From: an uncultured Lachnospiraceae bacterium
GTDB taxonomy: Bacteria; Bacillota; Clostridia; Lachnospirales; Lachnospiraceae
Reading direction: 5' to 3'
NCBI GenBank assembly: GCA_910588655.1
Contig: CAJUPJ010000067.1
Span: forward strand, 1 to 10,325
DNA length: 10,325 nt
Part shown: positions 1-4,160 of the stretch, piece by piece
Numbering within the stretch: the stretch's first letter is position 1
Layout: the number at the start of each line of letters is the position of its first letter
The notes under the pieces: model-generated
Database searches by the model: none
What the model was told of the DNA's origin: nothing
What the model saw: only the letters and a program-made list of their open reading frames with translations
Position numbers and translations under genes: made by a program

Positions 1-5
1 AGAGT

Positions 6-227
6 ATGCGTAAAAACTTAAAAGAAGCCCGCCAGAAGGCAGGCATGACACAACAGGAAATAGCAGACAAGCTAAATGTTGGGCTTAGGCATTACCAAAA
101 AATAGAAGCAGGTGATACTAATGGTTCTTTTGGGGTCTGGGACGCCTTGGAGGACATTCTAGGGACACATCAACGGAAACTTCGAGAGATTTCAGGTAAT
201 CGTCACGTTCCAGGAGAAAGTCTGTAG
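6..227 (+). CDS. Small HTH transcriptional regulator (Xre/HTH_3 type), copy 1
   Basis: A 73-residue protein that is essentially one helix-turn-helix domain. It begins MRKNLKEARQKAGMTQQEIA and continues with a recognition-helix region (NVGLRHYQKIEAG) and a conserved tail WDALEDILGTHQRKLRE. It is clearly paralogous to the HTH protein at 717-917, and bases 15-52 match 729-766 at 35 of 38 positions, so one gene arose by duplication or both were acquired from the same family. The start aligns with the paralogue's start, so the gene is probably complete, but only five bases precede it and its ribosome site cannot be judged. Its 3' half overlaps the end of the leftward repressor by 110 bp; the paralogue ends soon after the LRE segment, so the last ~12 residues are probably non-conserved. 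Expected role: DNA-binding regulator of the lysogeny region; target unknown. Confidence 0.75.
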   Translation: MRKNLKEARQKAGMTQQEIADKLNVGLRHYQKIEAGDTNGSFGVWDALEDILGTHQRKLREISGNRHVPGESL

Positions 228-393
228 GTACATTTAAAAAATCCGCTAAAGCAATAAGCCCTTCAAACGTTGGACGGGCATCACCACTTTCATATTTCTG
301 GTAATTGCGTAAACTTGTACAAAGCTGGTCTGCCAGCACTTGTGCAGTAAATCCACGTGATATACGTGTTGCTCGTAAACGGTCTTTGAACAT
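118..393 (-). CDS. CI-like HTH repressor (Xre family), leftward
   Basis: A 91-residue leftward protein with an N-terminal HTH_3 domain: helix 1 MFKDRLRATRISRGFTAQVL, the turn and recognition helix around CTSLRNYQKYESG, and helices 4-5 GLIALADFLNVPTDFLL. The PTDFLLxRDDYLKSL ending is typical of small Firmicutes phage and ICE repressors. The start is firm: reading leftward, AGGAGGT lies about 8 bases before ATG. There is no LexA-like peptidase domain, so induction would not occur by RecA-stimulated self-cleavage and may need another protein. It diverges from the promoter and operator pair at 422-483, which is why I read it as the lysogeny repressor. Its last 36 codons lie antisense to the convergent HTH gene. 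The basic, proline-rich tail (PPRRPRPQK) falls in that overlap. I see no good leftward promoter. Confidence 0.8.
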   Translation of the reverse strand: MFKDRLRATRISRGFTAQVLADQLCTSLRNYQKYESGDARPTFEGLIALADFLNVPTDFLLERDDYLKSLEVSVDVSLECPPRRPRPQKNH

Positions 394-421
394 AATAAAA
401 GTTACCTCCTTGGAAAAGTTC

Positions 422-451
422 TTGACAATACGTCACATTATGGCATATAAT
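422..451 (+). promoter_or_regulatory. Rightward early promoter with consensus -35 and -10
   Basis: TTGACA at 422-427 and TATAAT at 446-451, both perfect sigma-A consensus hexamers, separated by 18 bp. The expected start of transcription is near 458. It would drive the genes at 497 and 717 and probably the rest of the early operon. The flanking dyads at 428-448 and 463-483 indicate that a repressor controls it. Confidence 0.8.
428..448. promoter_or_regulatory. Operator 1, imperfect dyad over the promoter spacer and -10
   Basis: ATACGTCAC, ATT, ATGGCATAT: two 9-bp arms around a 3-bp centre, 6 of 9 positions symmetric. The right arm overlaps the -10 hexamer. Aligned with operator 2, 18 of 23 bases agree (428-450 against 463-485). 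A repressor bound here would block RNA polymerase. The ligand is inferred to be one of the neighbouring HTH proteins. Confidence 0.6.
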
Positions 452-462
452 TAAAATAAATA

Positions 463-483
463 ATACGCCATAACATGGCATAT
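463..483. promoter_or_regulatory. Operator 2, near-perfect dyad downstream of the early promoter
   Basis: ATACGCCAT, AAC, ATGGCATAT: 9-3-9 dyad with 8 of 9 symmetric positions. It is centred 35 bp from operator 1 and lies between the predicted transcription start and the ribosome site of the gene at 497. Its better symmetry suggests it is the stronger of the two sites. The pairing of two related dyads around one promoter is the usual layout of a phage repressor/Cro switch. Confidence 0.65.
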
Positions 484-496
484 AGGAGGTTGCAAC

Positions 497-730
497 ATGG
501 ATATTGCATTTGAAATTGAAGAAGCGGCAAATGAGATGGCTGCTTTCACAAGTTTGTTTCTGGCAACAATCGAAGCGGCATTTAATGGTAACCATAAAGC
601 AGAACAATATAGAGAAGCATTTGATTATCTTTACTATATGGCTTATAAGCAGTCACAGTGCTTGAAAACATTGGAAGAAAAGGCATTTAAACTGTTGCAG
701 GCAGAAAGGAAAACAAATGGCAAGGAATAA
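497..730 (+). CDS. Small hypothetical early phage protein
   Basis: A 77-residue protein, first gene after the early promoter. AGGAGG at 484-489, seven bases before the ATG, makes the start firm. I do not recognise the family. The sequence is acidic at the N-terminus (MDIAFEIEEAANEM) and looks almost entirely helical, with two likely long helices (about residues 1-30 and 33-70) and several aromatics in the middle (FDYLYYMAYK). It has no signal peptide, membrane segment or known motif. It overlaps the following HTH gene by 14 bp, so the two are probably co-translated and may act together in the lysis/lysogeny decision; that role is inferred only from position. Confidence 0.7.
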   Translation: MDIAFEIEEAANEMAAFTSLFLATIEAAFNGNHKAEQYREAFDYLYYMAYKQSQCLKTLEEKAFKLLQAERKTNGKE

Positions 731-917
731 TTTAAAAGAAGCCCGTCAGAGGGCAGGCATGACACAGAAACAGGTAGCAGAATACCTGGGGATAACTATA
801 AGAAGTTACCAGAGGATAGAAAAAGGTGATTTTGTTGGCAGTATTAAGAACTGGGATGCTCTGGAGGATTTGTTTGGTGTTCATCAGCGGATATTGAGGA
901 TGATTCATACAAAGTAA
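717..917 (+). CDS. Small HTH regulator (Xre type), copy 2; Cro candidate
   Basis: A 66-residue, single-domain HTH protein: MARNNLKEARQRAGMTQKQV (helices 1-2), the turn and recognition helix near YLGITIRSYQRIEKG, and the tail WDALEDLFGVHQRILRMI. AAAGGA at 705-710 supports the ATG, which lies inside the preceding gene. It is the paralogue of the gene at 6-227. Being the second gene rightward from the operator-bearing promoter, it occupies the Cro position opposite the leftward CI-like gene. The family assignment is secure; the Cro function is inferred from context. It could alternatively be a general early-gene activator. Confidence 0.78.
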   Translation: MARNNLKEARQRAGMTQKQVAEYLGITIRSYQRIEKGDFVGSIKNWDALEDLFGVHQRILRMIHTK

Positions 918-1066
918 TATTAGAACCATCAATAACTATTTTATTAAAAACAACAGGTAAAGAAATATGAAAGTTTATATTTTTTTAATGAAACTATACA
1001 GCCTGGAAAAGAAGAATAAGACAAACATTTTGTTTCATAAAGATACATACAGGAGGTGGTGGCTTT

Positions 1067-1306
1067 ATGGCAGGAAGACGTTCAAAACCTGTACAAATGA
1101 AGGTTACTGTTATTAAAGAAAGTACAGATGCTGAAATTACAGAAAGAATATGCAAAGCTTATCTAAGGGAAGAGCAGACAGCAATAAGCAGGGCAGTGAA
1201 AGATGGATTTGATACCCTTGAGCCTGTATGGCAAAGAATACTTGCTAAACACAGGGAAGAAATAGAAACTGCAAGAAACAGGAATATGGCAATGGAAAGT
1301 AAATAA
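1067..1306 (+). CDS. Small hypothetical phage protein
   Basis: A 79-residue protein with a strong AGGAGG at 1051-1056 ahead of its ATG. It starts basic (MAGRRSKPVQMKVTVIKEST), giving a likely short beta strand (MKVTVI), then becomes helical and charged (residues ~22-75, ITERICKAYLREEQ through KHREEIETARNR). I do not recognise the family. A short strand followed by helices with a basic start would fit a small DNA-binding ribbon-helix type fold, but no diagnostic motif is visible, so I assign no function. About 150 bp without a convincing gene separate it from the HTH gene upstream. Its stop codon abuts the stem-loop at 1310-1334. Confidence 0.65.
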   Translation: MAGRRSKPVQMKVTVIKESTDAEITERICKAYLREEQTAISRAVKDGFDTLEPVWQRILAKHREEIETARNRNMAMESK

Positions 1307-1309
1307 AAA

Positions 1310-1334
1310 GCACAACATTATGCGGATGTTGTGC
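1310..1334 (-). terminator. Stem-loop with leftward T-tract (intrinsic terminator on the minus strand)
   Basis: GCACAACAT and ATGTTGTGC form a perfect 9-bp stem around a 7-base loop. Read leftward it is followed by TTTTTATTT (complement of 1301-1309), the standard form of an intrinsic terminator. Read rightward it is followed by CAAAGATAA and would terminate poorly. A second stem, AGATAATT (1338-1345) with AATTATCT (1360-1367), lies directly to its right. Confidence 0.55.
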
Positions 1335-1423
1335 CAAAGATAATTACTATAGACAGATAAATTATCTGGTTGCCATTATAACAGTTTTTTGCTTGTCCGT
1401 CAATCATGCATAAATCAAATTTT

Positions 1424-1449
1424 TAGTGCTTGTGGCAGAACAGGCACTA
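1424..1449 (+). promoter_or_regulatory. Hairpin abutting the ribosome site of the zinc-ribbon gene
   Basis: TAGTGCTTG (1424-1432) pairs with CAGGCACTA (1441-1449) as a 9-bp stem with one G-U pair and an 8-base loop. Its last base is the first base of the AAGGAGG ribosome site at 1449-1455. A protein or RNA binding this hairpin could control access to the start at 1459, but this is inference from geometry alone. Confidence 0.35.
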
Positions 1450-1458
1450 AGGAGGTTT

Positions 1459-1644
1459 ATGCAGGAAAAAGATAATATATATAATTCTGAAGACCCGTTC
1501 TTTGTTGTGGTCTGTAGCAGATGTGGCAAGGAATACTGGAGTACAAGAAAGATAAACACTGTATGTATGCGTTGTGGAAGCAAAAATATCAGTACAAACA
1601 GACCGGAACATACAATAGAAAATTATAAAAATACAACTCAATAA
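1459..1644 (+). CDS. Small zinc-ribbon protein
   Basis: A 61-residue protein with two CxxC knuckles, CSRCG (residues 19-23) and CMRCG (36-40), separated by 13 residues. This arrangement is a zinc ribbon that should bind one zinc ion by four cysteines. Such small phage zinc ribbons usually bind nucleic acid or a protein partner; the specific role is unknown. I prefer ATG 1459 with AAGGAGG at 1449-1455, although the gap of three bases is short. The same frame is open from GTG 1426, which would give 72 residues, but that start lies inside the hairpin at 1424-1449 and has no ribosome site. The C-terminus (IENYKNTTQ) is polar and probably disordered. Translation may be sensitive to the upstream hairpin. 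Confidence 0.65.
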   Translation: MQEKDNIYNSEDPFFVVVCSRCGKEYWSTRKINTVCMRCGSKNISTNRPEHTIENYKNTTQ

Positions 1645-1830
1645 GCACCATTTCTGTTGCCAAAGGCAGTTATGGTATTAAGGTATGGTTTGTGTGCGTG
1701 CCATGCCACATAAAACGTTCCAGCTCCTTAATATTTTTTAATCTTGATAACATACAATTTTTTTATATAGCAACGCGCACAAATCCCTGGCAGGATTAAC
1801 CTGCTAGGGAGATTATAAAAAATTATAATG
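1645..1830 (+). other. Structured non-coding region with several possible RNA helices
   Basis: No gene is visible in this stretch. Rightward RNA can form: ACCAT (1647-1651) with ATGGT (1672-1676); TATTAAGG (1676-1683) with CCTTAATA (1726-1733), followed directly by T6; GGTATGG (1682-1688) with CCATGCC (1701-1707), one G-U; the loop of that hairpin, TTTGTGTGCG (1689-1698), with CGCGCACAAA (1774-1783), ten pairs with one G-U; TCCCTGGCAGG (1784-1794) with CCTGCTAGGGA (1800-1810), eleven pairs with one G-U; and ATTATAA (1812-1818) with TTATAAT (1823-1829). The non-Watson-Crick positions are G-U on the plus strand and A-C on the minus strand, which favours a rightward transcript. Some helices exclude each other. 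The AT-rich 1726-1770 segment could alternatively be an unwinding element. Confidence 0.4.
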
Positions 1831-1904
1831 GATGGTGGTTCTGAAGAAACTGCAATGTGAAACCACAAGGTCAGGTTTAAGATATCTTTTAATATATAGC
1901 ATCA

Positions 1905-2086
1905 TCTGATTAAAGTGGGTTATATACAAAATGGCCAGAGCAACAGACAGGCTGTATTGAAATGTCCAGTTAAAGTGGGTTATAAAAAATAACCAGAACA
2001 ACGGACAGGCTGTATTGAAACGTCTGATTAAAGTGGGCTATAAAAAATAACCAGAGCAACAGACAGATGCAAAAACAGATGAAACG
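1905..2086 (+). repeat. Three tandem ~60-bp structured repeats upstream of the replication gene
   Basis: Copies begin at 1905, 1965 and 2023 (periods 60 and 58). All share TTAAAGTGGG(T/C)TATA, then CCAGA(G/A)CAAC(A/G)GACAG; copies 1 and 2 also share GCTGTATTGAAA, while copy 3 diverges there. Each copy is a dyad of two nested stems. Outer stem: TCTG/CAGA in copy 1, TGTCC/GGACA in copy 2, GTCTG/CAGAC in copy 3; the T-A pair of copy 3 (2025-2061) is a C-G pair in copy 2 (1967-2003), a compensatory change. Inner stem: GGTTAT/ATAACC is perfect in copy 2, keeps six pairs in copy 1 through two G-U wobbles, and has one mismatch in copy 3. Possible roles are replication iterons or a structured leader RNA; the sequence does not decide. 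Confidence 0.7.
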
Positions 2087-2106
2087 TGACATAGGGGGTG
2101 GTACTG

Positions 2107-2922
2107 GTGGATGAAAACCCAGGCTGGATTAAACTTCATAGAAAAATATTAGAAAATCCAATAGTACTTAAGGATGCAGAGTATTTTATGGTATGGGTCT
2201 GGATTTTGTTGAAAGCTGCGCATGTAGAAAAAAGAAGTCTGTTTAATGGAAAGGAAATAACATTAAAAAAAGGACAGTTGTTAACCACAAGAAAATATAT
2301 TTCAAATGAACTGCGGATTAATGAAAGCAAAGTTTCAAGAATATTAAAATTCTTTGAAAATGAACAACAGATTAGACAACAGACAAGTAACAGGAACACG
2401 CTTATTTCGGTTACTAACTGGGATATTTACCAGTCATGTGGGCAACAAAATGAACATCCAGTGAACAACAAACGGACAACAAATGAACATCCAGTGAACA
2501 CAATACAAGAATTTAAAGAATTAAAGAATGATAAGAATATATATAAAAATATTGCGCATCCAGACACAGCCGCAGAAGAGCTGTTTGATAAGCTGTGGGT
2601 TTTATATCCAGCCAAAAAAGGAAAGGGACAAGTGTCTTTATCTGCAAAAAAACGCCTGCTTAAAGTAGGCTATGATGAAATGGCAAGGGCAATAGACAGG
2701 TATAAAGCAGAACTTGAAAAAGACAGTAACTGGAGAAAACCTCAGTATGGCAGCACATTTTTTAACAATGGTTATATTGACTACCTGGATGCCAATTATG
2801 TACCAGACGAAAAAACGGTTGTGAAGAAAAAGGGCATAAACCAGTTTAACAGTTTCCAGCAGCGTGATTATAACTCTGCTGACTTAAACAGCATTGAACA
2901 AAGGCTGCTGTCAAGGCAGTAA
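2107..2922 (+). CDS. Phage replisome organiser / DnaD-like replication protein
   Basis: A 271-residue replication initiator. The N-terminal ~110 residues form a winged-helix origin-binding domain: GWIKLHRKILENP, then VWVWILLKAAH, ITLKKGQLLTTRKYISNEL and INESKVSRILKFFENE, the layout of the Phage_rep_org_N family. A polar linker of about residues 110-150 contains NEHPVN twice, 11 codons apart. The C-terminal ~100 residues (AEELFDKLWVLYPAKKGKG, then RAIDRYKAEL and WRKPQYGSTFFNNGYIDYL) match the C-terminal part common in these proteins, which recruits the host helicase machinery. I prefer GTG 2107, seven bases after AGGGGGT (2093-2099), over the in-frame GTG 2098 that overlaps that site. No DnaC/DnaI-like loader follows it, so it probably relies on host loader functions. 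The origin may be the repeats upstream or those inside the linker. Confidence 0.85.
   Translation: MDENPGWIKLHRKILENPIVLKDAEYFMVWVWILLKAAHVEKRSLFNGKEITLKKGQLLTTRKYISNELRINESKVSRILKFFENEQQIRQQTSNRNTLISVTNWDIYQSCGQQNEHPVNNKRTTNEHPVNTIQEFKELKNDKNIYKNIAHPDTAAEELFDKLWVLYPAKKGKGQVSLSAKKRLLKVGYDEMARAIDRYKAELEKDSNWRKPQYGSTFFNNGYIDYLDANYVPDEKTVVKKKGINQFNSFQQRDYNSADLNSIEQRLLSRQ
2448..2500 (+). repeat. Intragenic direct repeat in the replication gene (origin iteron candidate)
   Basis: The 20-base sequence AAATGAACATCCAGTGAACA occurs exactly at 2448-2467 and 2481-2500, a 33-bp period. A partial relative (AAATGAACAACAG) lies near 2358. In lambda O and several Firmicutes initiators the origin lies within the linker-encoding part of the initiator gene as repeats, which makes this a candidate. 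It may simply be a repeat in a disordered linker. Confidence 0.5.
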
Positions 2923-2963
2923 AGAAGTTTTATGACAAAAAGTATATCTGGAGGAGGGGAGCA

Positions 2964-3428
2964 GTGGATAAAAATATATTACAGCAATGTTTACATGCAA
3001 GGGCACGCATTAAGTATTTACGCACCCAGGCAGAGAAACTAAGACATAAGATAGACAGGCTTAAATATACAGATTATGGCATTGTAGGTGATACCGTATC
3101 AAGAGGAAAAAAAGGAAAGAAACCTTTAGGGACAGTACGCATTTCTGGCTTCTCAGTGTTTGAATACCAGGAAGCAGCAGACCAGCTTAAACTCCGCAAT
3201 AAACTATTAAAGGCTGAGGAGGTAAAGCTTGGCAGGCTGGTAAATGAGGCAGAAGAATTTATAGCATCAGTTAGTGACATAGAGATACGCAGTATCTTAA
3301 GCTTCCACTACATAGAAGGCATGGGATGGGCACAGGTTGCATACAACATGAATGTTTTGTATGGGGATAAAATCTATACCCCGGATGGGTGCAGGGTAAA
3401 ACATGAAAGATTTTTAAAAAAATTTTAA
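2964..3428 (+). CDS. Sigma-70 region 4-like phage transcriptional regulator (ArpU/RinA-like)
   Basis: A 154-residue protein starting at GTG 2964 behind a rich GGAGGAGGGG site. The first ~100 residues are helical and charged, with likely coiled coil at 1-35 and 72-100. The C-terminal ~55 residues (VSDIEIRSILSFHYIEGMGW, then QVAYNMN and CRVKHERFLKKF) resemble the sigma region 4 helix-turn-helix of small phage regulators that sit just before the late genes. Its usual role is to activate late promoters together with host RNA polymerase. The segment between the two HTH helices (VLYGDKIYTPDG) is longer than typical. The position, after replication and before recombinase and packaging, supports a late-gene activator. 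The exact family name is uncertain. Confidence 0.7.
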   Translation: MDKNILQQCLHARARIKYLRTQAEKLRHKIDRLKYTDYGIVGDTVSRGKKGKKPLGTVRISGFSVFEYQEAADQLKLRNKLLKAEEVKLGRLVNEAEEFIASVSDIEIRSILSFHYIEGMGWAQVAYNMNVLYGDKIYTPDGCRVKHERFLKKF

Positions 3429-3593
3429 AAGTGTTCGTTTTGTTCGGTTTTTTTATGTTATTATATAAAATAAAAAAACTATACCCGTTACAAGGTATAA
3501 CAGTTTTATATAACAATTGCGTTGCATACAGCCTTTTTATATACAGGCTGTATGTTTTTTTGCGTGTTATATAAAATACAGGGAGGCGGTGAA
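3429..3593 (+). promoter_or_regulatory. Regulatory gap: GTTCG direct repeats, possible promoter, dyads
   Basis: GTTCG occurs at 3433-3437 and 3442-3446, nine bases apart, in GTTCGTTTTGTTCGG followed by T7. A possible promoter is TTGTTC (3440-3445), 18 bp, TATAAA (3464-3469). TATACC (3480-3485) and GGTATA (3494-3499) form a dyad around an 8-bp centre. TTTTATATAAC (3504-3514) is the exact reverse complement of GTTATATAAAA (3566-3576), and TTATATAAAAT also occurs at 3461-3471. The terminator lies between the two inverted copies. These could be sites for the sigma-like protein upstream or for the recombinase downstream. Confidence 0.45.
3525..3561 (+). terminator. Strong intrinsic terminator before the recombinase gene
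   Basis: CATACAGCCT (3525-3534) and AGGCTGTATG (3545-3554) form a perfect 10-bp stem around a 10-base loop, followed by seven T residues (3555-3561). It ends the early/replication transcript and would separate it from the recombinase gene unless antiterminated. Confidence 0.85.
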
Positions 3594-4139
3594 GTGAACA
3601 GTGTAGAACCAATAAAAGACAAGGCAGTTGTCAATGATATAATTGACTATTTAAAACTTAAAAGTGACAGGGATGCCCTGCTGTTTATGTTTGGCATATA
3701 TTCGGGCTTACGTATATCAGATATAATTAAGCTGCGTGTAAGGGATGTGCGTGGCAGGGACAGGATTGTTGTAAAAGAAACAAAGACAGGGAAAGACAAG
3801 GCTGTTAAAATCAACCATGCATTAAGGAAAAGCATTGCAGCATATATCCATGATAAAAAAGATTATGAAGTTTTGTTCAAATCGCGCCAGGGCATAAACA
3901 AGCCATTATCACGCCAGCAGGCATATAACATTATAAACAGCGCAGGAAAGCATTTCGGCCTGGAACATATAGGCATGCACACAATGCGCAAGACATTTGG
4001 TTTCCACATATACCAGAAAACAAAAGACATAACCCTTGTGCAGAAGCTTTTAAACCATTCTTCTCCAGAATTTACCCTGGCATATATTGGTATGACACAG
4101 AAAGCAATGGAGGATGCTGTGGAAACGCTTGATTATTAA
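3594..4139 (+). CDS. Tyrosine recombinase, catalytic domain only
   Basis: A 181-residue site-specific recombinase with the complete active site: R40 in SGLRISD, K64 in ETKTGKDK, H129 and R132 in HTMRKTFG, H155 in LLNHSS and the nucleophile Y164 in AYIG. It breaks and rejoins DNA through a 3'-phosphotyrosyl bond. It lacks the N-terminal arm-binding and core-binding (SAM-like) domains of a full integrase (~300-380 residues), so strand-exchange partners or site recognition must differ. GTG 3594 follows GGGAGG (3581-3586) by seven bases. The frame is open back to TTG 3522, but that extension encodes the terminator hairpin and is rejected. Small recombinases of this type are found before the packaging genes of some Firmicutes phages. 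It is unlikely to be the main integrase, which would normally lie beside the repressor. Resolution of multimers or a DNA switch are possible jobs. Confidence 0.85.
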   Translation: MNSVEPIKDKAVVNDIIDYLKLKSDRDALLFMFGIYSGLRISDIIKLRVRDVRGRDRIVVKETKTGKDKAVKINHALRKSIAAYIHDKKDYEVLFKSRQGINKPLSRQQAYNIINSAGKHFGLEHIGMHTMRKTFGFHIYQKTKDITLVQKLLNHSSPEFTLAYIGMTQKAMEDAVETLDY

Positions 4140-4160
4140 AAACGGAAGCGTTTTTATTTT
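4123..4160 (+). terminator. Intrinsic terminator overlapping the end of the recombinase gene
   Basis: AAACGCTT (4123-4130) pairs with AAGCGTTT (4146-4153) over a 15-base loop, followed by TTATTTT. A shorter alternative, AAAAACG (4138-4144) with CGTTTTT (4149-4155) around GAAG, uses the same T-tract. The recombinase stop codon lies inside the loop. It isolates the recombinase from the packaging operon. Confidence 0.65.

Noticed and set aside
394..496. Leftward promoter for the CI-like repressor
   Set aside because: Only weak -10-like hexamers (for example CATAAT, complement of 437-442) without a matching -35; expression may depend on activation or an upstream promoter I cannot identify.
967..1116. 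49-codon rightward frame in the gap after the second HTH gene
   Set aside because: No ribosome site, overlaps the well-supported start of the next gene, and composition gives no sign of coding.
1828..1860. Ten-codon leader peptide (ATG 1828 to TGA)
   Set aside because: No ribosome site precedes it and no attenuator-type codon pattern is seen.
1905..2086. CRISPR array
   Set aside because: The periods are about 60 bp with related sequence throughout, not short identical repeats separated by unique spacers, and no cas gene is nearby.
1905..2922. Type III toxin-antitoxin locus (RNA repeats followed by toxin)
   Set aside because: Repeat-plus-gene layout is similar, but the downstream protein is a replisome organiser with a winged helix, not a ToxN/CptN/TenpN-like endoribonuclease, and no terminator separates them.
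3522..3593. 24-codon N-terminal extension of the tyrosine recombinase from TTG 3522
   Set aside because: It translates the terminator hairpin and its T-tract and has no ribosome site, whereas GTG 3594 has GGGAGG at good spacing.
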